36,283 nt of DNA, taken from contig NZ_JAUYNW010000040.1 in assembly GCF_030698145.1 (NCBI RefSeq), positions 1 through 36,283 of the forward strand, read 5' to 3'. The stretch's first letter is position 1. Each line of letters begins with the position of its first letter. This document shows, one piece after another, positions 23,216 to 30,357 of this stretch. The DNA comes from Phenylobacterium sp. (GTDB taxonomy: Bacteria > Pseudomonadota > Alphaproteobacteria > Caulobacterales > Caulobacteraceae). The notes beneath the pieces are model-generated. The model was not told where the DNA came from, searched no databases, and saw nothing but the letters and a program-made list of their open reading frames with translations. Both the position numbers and the translations under genes were made by a program.

Positions 23216-23453
23216 GCAGAGGTTGGCGCCTGTCCCATTGGGGCATGAAGTCTCGGCCCGTGCGGCGAAAGCGTCGTTGACGGGGGGCTGTCATGGCCTT
23301 ATGCGCCGCGTCTCTTGAAGTTTCCGGGATCGGTCTCATGCGACGACTGCGACGAACCGGGCGCGCGAGCCGCGCCGTCTAGAGCTCCCGGCGCCGGCGC
23401 ATGTGATGCGAGGCGGCGGGCCCCTTGCCCACGCTTCACACAAAAAGTCGCAG

Positions 23454-23948
23454 ATGATCGCCCAACCCTCCGCCGAACCGGCGCTTCGCTTCACTTTCGA
23501 ACAATCCCAGCACGCCGAGGCCATCGAGGCCCTGCTGGACCACGCCTTCGGTCCCGGGCGCTTCACCAAGGTCTCCGAGCGAGTCCGTGAGATCGCCGAG
23601 TTCCGCCCGGACCTGTCGGTCTGCGCCTGGGACGGTGAGCGCCTGGTGGGCTCGGTGCGGATGTGGAAGGTCCATGTGGGCGCGGCCACGGTGCTCTTCC
23701 TGGGTCCGCTGGCCGTGGAGGCCGACGCGCGCAAGCACGGGACCGGCGGGCTGCTGGTCCAGCGCGCTGTCCAGGCCGCCGAGGCTGCCGGTTTCCCGGT
23801 GGTGCTGCTGGTCGGCGACGAGCCCTATTTCGGCCGCTTCGGTTTCACCGCCGCTCCGGCGCGGCAGGTTCGCATGCCGGGGCCCGTCGATCAGCGTCGG
23901 GTGCTGGCCCGTGGGGCCGAACTGCTGGCGGGTCCAGTCACGGCCTAG
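23454..23948 (+). CDS. GNAT-family N-acetyltransferase, YhbS-like
   Basis: This 164-residue GNAT protein resembles YhbS: an N-terminal ALLDHAFGPGRFTKVSERVR (about 26-45), strand-rich LSVCAWDGERLVGSVRMWKV, the acetyl-CoA loop ADARKHGTGGLLVQRAVQAA and the late VLLVGDEPYFGRFGF (about 118-132), which is diagnostic of this subfamily. The substrate is unknown. ATG 23454 is preferred over the upstream in-frame ATG 23403 because the extra residues do not fit the family; the ribosome binding site is weak for both. The 238 bases upstream hold no convincing gene. It is convergent with the response regulator gene, with seven bases between the stops. Confidence 0.85.
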   Translation: MIAQPSAEPALRFTFEQSQHAEAIEALLDHAFGPGRFTKVSERVREIAEFRPDLSVCAWDGERLVGSVRMWKVHVGAATVLFLGPLAVEADARKHGTGGLLVQRAVQAAEAAGFPVVLLVGDEPYFGRFGFTAAPARQVRMPGPVDQRRVLARGAELLAGPVTA

Positions 23949-23955
23949 CTGGGCC

Positions 23956-24345
23956 TCAACCCGCCCCAGGGGCCCCGGGGACGAGGGTGGAGATCAGCAT
24001 CTCCTCCAGCGCCCAGCATTCGTACGGCTTGGCCAGGGCCGGCACATGGGCGAACTGCGGCGTGATGCCGTCGATCCCGTAGCCGGTGGAGAATATGAAC
24101 GGCACGTGCCGGTCGCTGAGCGCCTGGGCGATGGGATAGACCTTCTCGCCGCCCAGGTTGACGTCGAGGATGGCGCCGTCGAGCCGCAGGCCGTCGTCGC
24201 CGACCAGGGCGAGACCTCGCGAGACGGTGCCGGCCACGTCGACGACGACGCAGCCGAGGTCGCTCAGCATGGTTTCGATCATCAAGGCCACCATCGCCTC
24301 GTCCTCGACGACCAGAAGGCGCAGTCCTGCGAGGGCCGATCCCAT
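23956..24345 (-). CDS. Single-domain response regulator, FATGUY-like
   Basis: This 129-residue receiver domain has no output domain. Visible are the acidic pair E14-D15 in VVEDEAM, the phospho-acceptor D61 in GAILDVNLGG, T87 and K106 in ALAKPYE. The segment VPFIFSTGYG (81-90) matches the PF-x-F-A-T-G-U-Y type motif of alphaproteobacterial FATGUY single-domain regulators, with serine replacing alanine. Such regulators are known to partner HWE/HisKA_2 kinases and shuttle phosphoryl groups, often in general stress response circuits. It begins only three bases after the kinase stop and is the last gene of the TonB receptor-YfiR-kinase operon, so it is the likely phosphoryl acceptor. Confidence 0.9.
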   Translation of the reverse strand: MGSALAGLRLLVVEDEAMVALMIETMLSDLGCVVVDVAGTVSRGLALVGDDGLRLDGAILDVNLGGEKVYPIAQALSDRHVPFIFSTGYGIDGITPQFAHVPALAKPYECWALEEMLISTLVPGAPGAG

Positions 24346-24348
24346 GGG

Positions 24349-26013
24349 CTAGGCGGCCATCTGCAGCTTTGGAGAGATCGGCAGCCGCATGTGGCAGCAG
24401 ACCCCGTCCGGGCTGAAGGCGAGCTGAACCTGGCCGTCGAACTCCCGGGCCAGACCTCTTTCGATGAAGCGCGAACCGAAGCCTCGGCGGCTCGGTACGA
24501 CGACCGGGGGCCCGCCTATCTCGCGCCAGTCGATCTCCACGGCGACGGGATCGCTGGAGCTGTCGATGCTCCAGGTCACCTGGACCTGGCCGGTGAGGGT
24601 CGAGAACGCGCCGTACTTCGCCGCGTTGGTCGCCAGTTCGTGGAAGGCCATGGTGAGGGTGACAGCGGCGTTGGGACCCAGACGCACGTCGGGGCCGGAG
24701 CGGACCACGCGGTCCAGCTGACCCTGGGCCACATAGGGTTCGAGCGTCTGGTCGATGACGCTGGTCAGGGACGCGCCGTCCCAGGCGACCTCCGTCAGCA
24801 GGTCGTGCGCGCGGGCCAGGGCGCCGATCCGCGCCAGGAAGGCGTCTTCGAAGCTGCCCACGGTCTTGGCGGTCCGGCTGGTCTGCATGGCGATCGACTG
24901 CACCGTCGCCAGGGTGTTCTTCACCCGATGGTTCAGCTCGTCGAGCAGGGCGCGTTGCCGCTCCTCGGCCTGCTTGCGCTCGGTGATGTCGAGCGACACG
25001 CCGGCCATCCGCACAGGCGCGCCGCGATCGTCATAGACCGCCCGACCCCGGATCTGGACCCAGCGCATCTCGTCGTCCTGGATGAGCGTCCGGCACTCGG
25101 TCTCCAGGTCCGAGCCGAGCGCGATGGCGCGGTCCACGGCGCGCTGCAGCCGGTCGCGGTCGTCGGGGTGGACGCGGTCGAAAAGCTGCTCGTAGCGGTC
25201 CAGGGTGTCGTCGCGGCCGAGACCGAAATTTGCGAGGAAGACCTCCGAGGCGGCGAGGCGACGGGTCTCCAGGTCCAGCTCCCAGCTGCCCAGCCGGCCG
25301 GCCTGCAAGGCGAATTCCAGCTGCTGCTCGGACTGGCGAAGCGCCGTGCGGCCGCGCTCGGTGGCGAGGCTGAGCTGGGCCGCCGCCTCCATCTCCTGGC
25401 TGAGCCGCAGCGCTTCCTCGGTCTTGCCGCGCTCCTCCATCTCGGCCTGCAGCGCCCAGTGCGCGTCGGCCAGGGATGCGTTCGAGACGCCTAGGACGGT
25501 CACCACGAGCGAGGCCATGACAATCAGCATGGCGATGCCGCCGTAGCGCGCCGCGCGCCGGGCGAACGGCTCGCTGATGGTCCGCAGATAGACCGAGCCG
25601 AGTTGGGTCGCGCCCTGGGCCACCACGCGCGTCACCACCAGCCGGTCGCCCTCGAACGACGGCGGGCCCACCCGGTTGGTGGCGGGCAGCGCAGACCCCG
25701 CCCGGGAATATCCGGCGACGAGACGGCCCTGCAGATCGTAGACGCCGACGGCCTCCACGTCGCGATTGGCGCCCAGCGCCGCCACATGTTCGCCGGCGGC
25801 GGCGCGATCGTCGAAGGCCAGGGCCGCGGCCACGCTGCCCGACAGGATCTCGGCCTGGACGGTGACGGCGCGGAGCTTCTGCCCGCCGGCGAGGTGCTCG
25901 TTGTAGACAGCCATGGACAGGCCGGCGAGGACCAGGCTGATCGCAAGGGCGATCACGATGCCCGGGCCGGGCTTCCACTGCTTCCAGGCTCTTGAGCTTG
26001 GGGACAGGGTCAT
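24349..26013 (-). CDS. HWE histidine kinase with CHASE8-like periplasmic sensor and PAS domain
   Basis: This 554-residue inner-membrane sensor kinase has TM1 at 17-36 and a periplasmic domain at about 40-150 with AEILSGSVAAALAFDDRAAA (54-73) and VGVYDLQGRLVAGYSRAG, the pattern of the CHASE8 domain of YfiN/DgcN. TM2 spans 157-177. A coiled linker of about 180-232 leads to a PAS fold at 233-346 ending LDITERKQAEERQ. The HWE/HisKA_2 dimerisation helix has phospho-acceptor H362 in LNHRVKNTLATVQSIA. The ATPase domain has FHELATNAAKYGAF (457-470), W496-R-E498 (the WxE of HWE kinases) and GFGSRFI (511-517). ATG 26013 is chosen because GGAGG lies six bases upstream. ATG 26019 would overlap the yfiR stop as ATGA but has no spacing. 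The family precedent is inhibition of the CHASE8 partner by YfiR in the periplasm. Confidence 0.92.
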   Translation of the reverse strand: MTLSPSSRAWKQWKPGPGIVIALAISLVLAGLSMAVYNEHLAGGQKLRAVTVQAEILSGSVAAALAFDDRAAAGEHVAALGANRDVEAVGVYDLQGRLVAGYSRAGSALPATNRVGPPSFEGDRLVVTRVVAQGATQLGSVYLRTISEPFARRAARYGGIAMLIVMASLVVTVLGVSNASLADAHWALQAEMEERGKTEEALRLSQEMEAAAQLSLATERGRTALRQSEQQLEFALQAGRLGSWELDLETRRLAASEVFLANFGLGRDDTLDRYEQLFDRVHPDDRDRLQRAVDRAIALGSDLETECRTLIQDDEMRWVQIRGRAVYDDRGAPVRMAGVSLDITERKQAEERQRALLDELNHRVKNTLATVQSIAMQTSRTAKTVGSFEDAFLARIGALARAHDLLTEVAWDGASLTSVIDQTLEPYVAQGQLDRVVRSGPDVRLGPNAAVTLTMAFHELATNAAKYGAFSTLTGQVQVTWSIDSSSDPVAVEIDWREIGGPPVVVPSRRGFGSRFIERGLAREFDGQVQLAFSPDGVCCHMRLPISPKLQMAA

Positions 26014-26015
26014 CC

Positions 26016-26576
26016 TCATCCTCCCGGCCTGGCGGAGACGGCGAGGCTGAGCAGCTTCGAACTGATCGTCACGCCGTTGGCGGCGGCCGCGGCGGGGTCG
26101 ATGTCGAAGCGTACCCGGCCGTTCCGGACCATGAACTGGATGACCGCCCCCGGGACGGCCTGGTTCTGATCGGCCACTGTCAGGACGGGCGCGCCCTTGG
26201 CGTTGCGAAGCGCCTCCGCCGTGGATCGGCCGCCTGCATCCCCCAGATAGAGGATGTGGCACCCGCCGCCGCCTTCGCCGCCCCGGAGCCGGCGGACCGC
26301 CATCGGGCGCCCGTCGAGCTGCTGGCCGCTCACCGCCTGGTTCAACACCGCGCCGAACGGATCGTTGCCCAGGACGCAGAGGTAGAAGGGGCTCGACGGT
26401 GACGGAAAGGCCGAGGCCGGCCAGCGGACGAAGGGCGCGAACTTATAGAGATAGGTCGCCTTGACGGCGGCCTCGGTGGCGTTGGTCTGGGTCCGTCCCG
26501 GGGTTCCGGAGGCGATGGCGCCGATCAGCGCCAGCAAGACCGCCCGCCGAGCGCGGTGGAGACTTCGTGGGGCCAC
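26016..26576 (-). CDS. YfiR-family periplasmic protein
   Basis: This 186-residue precursor has a basic N-terminus and hydrophobic signal segment (RAVLLALIGAIASG, 11-24). The mature part opens EAAVKATYLYKFAPFVRWPA (35-54), the hallmark of YfiR (DUF4154) proteins, followed by FYLCVLGNDPFG (64-75), GCHILYLGD (105-113) and the C-terminal VRFDIDPAAAAANGVTISSK (155-174). Cys67 and Cys106 are spaced so that they could form the disulfide described for Pseudomonas YfiR. YfiR represses the CHASE8 domain protein YfiN in response to periplasmic redox or envelope cues. The start GTG 26576 lies one base after the receptor stop and has GGGGG in front. Its stop touches the kinase start, so the three genes are translationally linked. 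Confidence 0.9.
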   Translation of the reverse strand: MAPRSLHRARRAVLLALIGAIASGTPGRTQTNATEAAVKATYLYKFAPFVRWPASAFPSPSSPFYLCVLGNDPFGAVLNQAVSGQQLDGRPMAVRRLRGGEGGGGCHILYLGDAGGRSTAEALRNAKGAPVLTVADQNQAVPGAVIQFMVRNGRVRFDIDPAAAAANGVTISSKLLSLAVSARPGG

Positions 26577-26577
26577 C

Positions 26578-28563
26578 TTAGAACCCCCACCGCAGGTCGA
26601 TGAACAGGCTGCGGCCGGACTCGACGCCGACGGCGCCGATCTGGACGTTGGCGCTGCTCGCGCCGAATTCCGGGTGATGATCGTTGAGGAGATTGGCCCC
26701 GGTGATGGAGATCTCGAGCGATCTCGAGACCGCCCAGGCGATCCGTGCGCCCAGTTCGGCGTAGGACCGCGACGCCGGGTTGGGCAAGGCGCCGATCTTG
26801 CGCAGGTCGAGGTCCAGGCTGACCCCACGGCCGAGGTCCATCATCGAGCGTATCGACGCCTGGTAGGTCGGATCGTTCCCGGCGATCTGCGTACCGACGA
26901 TTTTGCTGGCGCCGGGTTCGTAGCGGAGGCTCTTGCGCAGCCAGTTCGCGCCGCCCGAGAGCCGCCACCAGTCGGTGACCTGATAGGCGCCCCAGACCTC
27001 GACGCCATAGGTCTCGCCCTCCATCCGGTTGGCGAACACGATCGGCAGCCTGCCGCCCGTAAGCTCGAAACTGCGCAGGTCGTCGTACACGTTGTAGAAG
27101 GTGGAGACCGAGACGGAGCTCCGGGCCGAGGGTTGGGCGCGAAGGCCGAGCTCGTAGGCGATCACGGTCTCGGGCTGGAAATCGCGTCCCGTCAGCCGAA
27201 CCGTCGAGGTGCTCGACAGGCCCGTGAGCTCGACGAAGTCGCGGTCGAGCCGCGAGGGGGCCCGCACGGCCCTGGAGACCGCGGCCCAGACGAGCGAGGT
27301 GTCGGTCGGTTTCCACGACAGGCGCGCGGTGGGCAGGGCCTCCAGGCCGCTATAGGGGTCGTCCTCGAGCTTCAGTCCCAGCGTCAGCTTGAGCGCCGGG
27401 TTCAGGGTGACGGTGTCCTGGACGAACAGGTTGGTCAGGGCATGCCGGCGGCCGACGGGAGCGAAGAACTGGGTGCGCGGCGGCGTGGGCGTGATGGGGA
27501 AGTGGTCCTTGGTGACACGATAGCCGCCACCCCAGACGACCTGGTGGGCCTGCCCCCACGAAAAACTGTGCTGCACATCCAGGTCGTAGGTGCTCAGGCG
27601 GTTGTGGAACCGGCCGGGTACGGCGCGTTCCAGGTGGTCGTAATAGGCCTGGGCCTGCAGGGTTCCGCCGCCGCGCGTCGGATGGGTCCAGCGGGCGATC
27701 AGGTTGTGGCCGGAGATTTCCTGATGGGCCGAGGCGGCCTGTTCCGTCCCGCGATAGGCGTCGCCTTGCAGGGTGATGAGCTTGTCCGAGCCCGACCAGT
27801 CCAGCCGGAAGCCGGCCTGGCGTCTGCGCCAGCCGTCGCGGGCGTCGGCGCCCGAGGCGGTCTCGCCATGGGCGAAGTCGACGCCGTCGGCGTAGACGCG
27901 GTAGGTCAGGGCTTCGCCGAGCGGGCCGCCGTACCGCAGGCTGGCGCGCTGCTCGAGATCGCCCGCGCCGACCTCCAGCACCCCGCCCTGTGTCTCGGTC
28001 GATCGGCGGGTGACGATGTTGATCACGCCATTGACCGCGTTGGCGCCCCACAGGGTCGCGCCGGGGCCGCTGATCACCTCCACCCGCTCGATGTCGTCGG
28101 GCAGGACGTGCTGGGCGTTCCAGAACACGCCGTGGGAGAAGGGGGTGTAGACGCTGCGCCCGTCGATCAGGACCAGCAGCTTATCGGCGGCGCTGCCATT
28201 GAAGCCGCGCGCCGAAATGGCGTGGCTGCTGGCGGTGATCTGCGCCACGTGCAGATTTGGCGCCAGGCGCAGGATGTCGGGGATGTTCGTGGCGCCGGAG
28301 CGAATGACCTCGTCATGGGTGATGACGTAGATGGCGGCGGGCGCGTCGCTCAGCGGCTGGGTGGTCTTCGACACCGACGAGACGTCGATATTGGCCAGTT
28401 CCTCGATCGAAAGGTTCGCCAGTTCAGCCAGGGCGTTCGACGCCAAGGGCTCCTGCGCGATGGCGAAGGCCTGGACCGGAAGAAGGAAGCCCAGCGTCGC
28501 CGAGAGCGCGGCGAGTCTCGTGCGGTCCCTTGGTCTGCCTGCACCCTGGCGAAGTCGCCCCAT
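26578..28563 (-). CDS. TonB-dependent outer-membrane receptor of the YfiR-linked type
   Basis: This 661-residue precursor has a signal region at about 15-36. The mature N-terminus ELANLSIEELANIDVSSVSK (47-66) and the plug motifs VITHDEVIRSGATNIPDILR, LLVLIDGRSVYTPFSHGVFW and VEVISGPGATLWGANAVNGV (to about 185) are those of a TonB receptor group that is often encoded beside YfiR proteins. The rest is a 22-strand barrel ending SLFIDLRWGF with C-terminal phenylalanine, as needed for outer-membrane assembly. It takes up a ligand using TonB energy; the ligand is unknown. There is no extended N-terminal signalling domain, so it is unlikely to act through a FecR-type anti-sigma factor. It is the first gene of the operon with yfiR, the kinase and the response regulator. 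Confidence 0.92.
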   Translation of the reverse strand: MGRLRQGAGRPRDRTRLAALSATLGFLLPVQAFAIAQEPLASNALAELANLSIEELANIDVSSVSKTTQPLSDAPAAIYVITHDEVIRSGATNIPDILRLAPNLHVAQITASSHAISARGFNGSAADKLLVLIDGRSVYTPFSHGVFWNAQHVLPDDIERVEVISGPGATLWGANAVNGVINIVTRRSTETQGGVLEVGAGDLEQRASLRYGGPLGEALTYRVYADGVDFAHGETASGADARDGWRRRQAGFRLDWSGSDKLITLQGDAYRGTEQAASAHQEISGHNLIARWTHPTRGGGTLQAQAYYDHLERAVPGRFHNRLSTYDLDVQHSFSWGQAHQVVWGGGYRVTKDHFPITPTPPRTQFFAPVGRRHALTNLFVQDTVTLNPALKLTLGLKLEDDPYSGLEALPTARLSWKPTDTSLVWAAVSRAVRAPSRLDRDFVELTGLSSTSTVRLTGRDFQPETVIAYELGLRAQPSARSSVSVSTFYNVYDDLRSFELTGGRLPIVFANRMEGETYGVEVWGAYQVTDWWRLSGGANWLRKSLRYEPGASKIVGTQIAGNDPTYQASIRSMMDLGRGVSLDLDLRKIGALPNPASRSYAELGARIAWAVSRSLEISITGANLLNDHHPEFGASSANVQIGAVGVESGRSLFIDLRWGF

Positions 28564-28872
28564 CCACCCTGTCCATACTTAACAGATTTTCAGCACAAAT
28601 TCTCGCGTAACCTTCCGATGTCTGTCTGAGTCTTACAGGCAATGGCAAGCGTGGCCATTGTTTCTGTATTGATAGATTATCCCCCGTCGGCAAGCAGCAA
28701 CGCGGGGCATCAAATCTCGCCCTTGCGAGCGGGCGGCGATTCGCGACCGCGCAACACACGTGAAAGTATACGTCCTCAGAAGTCTCGCGCACAAGGGGAG
28801 GCCGGCGGCGGCGCTTGGCCGATCAGGAACAAGGCCGTTGAGGCGGCGCCCGCGGACCCCTACCTTCACCCC
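28564..28872. promoter_or_regulatory. 309-base divergent promoter region with an inverted repeat
   Basis: This spacer separates the TonB receptor operon (minus) and the DUF1285 operon (plus). Its left half (about 28575-28685) is A/T-rich. A perfect inverted repeat CAATGGC-N7-GCCATTG occupies 28640-28660 and is a candidate operator. I could not place -35/-10 hexamers with confidence on either strand. No gene is visible in the spacer. Confidence 0.45.
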
Positions 28873-29451
28873 ATGACGCAGCCGACAGAAAGACCCGGTC
28901 TCGAAGGCGTGATCGCCGCGGCCAAGGCCCAGGCCCCGGGGCGCGGCCTGCCGCCGGTGCATCTATGGAATCCCGCCCATTGCGGCGAGATCGACATCGT
29001 CATCAAGAAGGACGGCCTGTGGTTCCACGAGGGCACGCCGATCGGGCGCGAAGCCTTGGTCCGGCTGTTCTCCACGGTCCTGCGCAAGGACCCCGACGGT
29101 TTCCACCTGGTGACGCCGGTGGAGAAGATGAAGATCACCGTCGAGGACGCGCCGTTCATCGCCACCCGCGTCGATCGTGAAGGCGAGGCGCTGAAGTTCC
29201 TCACCAATGTCGGCGACGAGATCGAGGCCGGGCCGGAGAACGAGATCCGCGTCGAGATGTGCGCGGCCACCGGCGAGCCCAGGCCCTATCTGCACGTCCG
29301 GCGGGGGCTGGAGGCGCTGATCGCCCGGCCGGTGTTCTACGAATTGGTGGAGATGGCGCAGGAACGCGAGACCTCCGAGGGGCCGCGCCTGGGGGTCGCC
29401 TCGAACGGGGCCTGGTTCCCCGTGGGCCCGGCGGGGGCGCACCGGCTGTGA
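28873..29451 (+). CDS. DUF1285 domain-containing protein
   Basis: This 192-residue cytosolic protein matches DUF1285: HLWNPAHCGEIDIVIKKDGL (31-50), WFHEGTPIGREALVRLFSTV (51-70), then EDAPFIATRVDREG. Structures of the family show a two-domain fold, but the function is unknown. It is the first gene of a conserved-looking run with the NUDIX and CCA-adding enzyme genes, an order common in alphaproteobacteria as I remember it. ATG 28873 matches the family start; upstream in-frame ATG 28642 would add 77 residues of spacer sequence. The stop overlaps the next GTG start. Confidence 0.88.
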   Translation: MTQPTERPGLEGVIAAAKAQAPGRGLPPVHLWNPAHCGEIDIVIKKDGLWFHEGTPIGREALVRLFSTVLRKDPDGFHLVTPVEKMKITVEDAPFIATRVDREGEALKFLTNVGDEIEAGPENEIRVEMCAATGEPRPYLHVRRGLEALIARPVFYELVEMAQERETSEGPRLGVASNGAWFPVGPAGAHRL

Positions 29452-30089
29452 GCCCCCATTCCGCGCCCGGCGAACTGCGCGCCTGGATCGAGCGTCACCT
29501 GGACCCGCTGGAGGAACGCGAGGCGTCCCAGGCCAGCTCCGACTTCGACCTCACGCCCAACGCCTTTCCCAACGAGCCGGTCGAACTGGTGCCCGCCGCC
29601 GTCCTGGTGGGCCTGATCCAGCGCGACCACGGCTTCTCGGTGCTGCTGACGCGGCGCTCGGACACCATGCGCCGCCACACGGGCCAGGTGGCCCTGCCGG
29701 GCGGCCGCTGCGATCCGGGCGAGAGCGTCTGGCAAACGGCCCTGCGCGAGGCCCACGAGGAGGTGGGGCTACATCCCGACTTCGTCTCCCTGGCGGGGCT
29801 GTCGTCGCCCTACCGGACGGGCACGGGCTATCTGGTGACGCCGGTGGTCGGCTTCGTGCGCGAGGGCTTCAGCCTGACCGCCAATCCCGACGAGGTGGCC
29901 GACATCTTCGAGACCCCGTTCGGCTTCCTGATGGATCCGGTGAACTACGAGGAGCACGAGCGCGAGGCGCCCGACGGTCAGAAACGCAGGTTCTACGCCA
30001 TGACCCACGAGGACCAGTACATCTGGGGCGCCACGGCGGGGATGCTGCGCGCGCTCTACGACCGGCTCTACGGCGCGGCCGTTGCTTAG
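29448..30089 (+). CDS. NUDIX hydrolase, CoA pyrophosphatase-like
   Basis: This 213-residue enzyme has the NUDIX box GGRCDPGESVWQTALREA followed by HEEVGL (about 84-107), containing the G-x5-E-x7-REx2EExGx pattern. It is preceded by the CoA-specific signature LLTRRSDTMRRHTGQVALPG (about 65-84). It is predicted to cleave CoA or acyl-CoA into 3',5'-ADP and phosphopantetheine with Mg2+ or Mn2+. The start is GTG 29448, overlapping the DUF1285 stop as GTGA, which also gives a proper hydrophilic N-terminus. Downstream the stop abuts the DUF6111 gene. Confidence 0.9.
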   Translation: MSPHSAPGELRAWIERHLDPLEEREASQASSDFDLTPNAFPNEPVELVPAAVLVGLIQRDHGFSVLLTRRSDTMRRHTGQVALPGGRCDPGESVWQTALREAHEEVGLHPDFVSLAGLSSPYRTGTGYLVTPVVGFVREGFSLTANPDEVADIFETPFGFLMDPVNYEEHEREAPDGQKRRFYAMTHEDQYIWGATAGMLRALYDRLYGAAVA

Positions 30090-30090
30090 C

Positions 30091-30357
30091 GTGATCATCT
30101 GGCGGCTGCTGCTGGTGGCGACACCCTTCGTCGGCTGGTTCCTGTGGCGCGAGGCGGCCCGCCGCACCGGCCGGGAGATGGGATCGACGCCCTGGACCTG
30201 GCTGATGGCCGTCTCGGGCGTGCTGCTGGGGGTTTCGCTGATGGCCACGGCGTTGTTCCATGGCGACAACCGCGGCCAGGTCTATGTGCCCGCCGAGGTC
30301 ACCGAGGGCGGCCATATTTCGCCCGGACATTTCGAGAAGAAAGCGCCCGCCAAGTGA
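30091..30357 (+). CDS. DUF6111 family small membrane protein
   Basis: This protein of about 88 residues has two hydrophobic segments (IIWRLLLVATPFVGWFLW near the start and WLMAVSGVLLGVSLMATALF at about 37-56) and a hydrophilic tail GQVYVPAEVTEGGHISPGHF. That tail is typical of the DUF6111 proteins that sit between NUDIX and CCA-adding enzyme genes. The function is unknown. The start is ambiguous: GTG 30091, one base after the NUDIX stop, or TTG 30082 inside it; neither has a clear ribosome binding site, suggesting translational coupling. The stop overlaps the next GTG. Confidence 0.8.
   Translation: MIIWRLLLVATPFVGWFLWREAARRTGREMGSTPWTWLMAVSGVLLGVSLMATALFHGDNRGQVYVPAEVTEGGHISPGHFEKKAPAK

Noticed and set aside
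23293..23382. 29-codon basic ORF in the spacer before the YhbS-like gene
   Set aside because: A GGGGGG stretch precedes ATG 23293, but the peptide (MALCAASLEVSGIGLMRRLR and a basic tail) matches nothing I know and there is no promoter or terminator around it.
23587..25494. 635-codon plus-strand frame across the GNAT, response regulator and kinase genes
   Set aside because: It crosses three real genes and shows no domain signature.
26461..28629. 722-codon plus-strand open frame opposite the TonB receptor
   Set aside because: The minus-strand receptor has unmistakable plug and barrel motifs; the plus frame is a GC-driven shadow.
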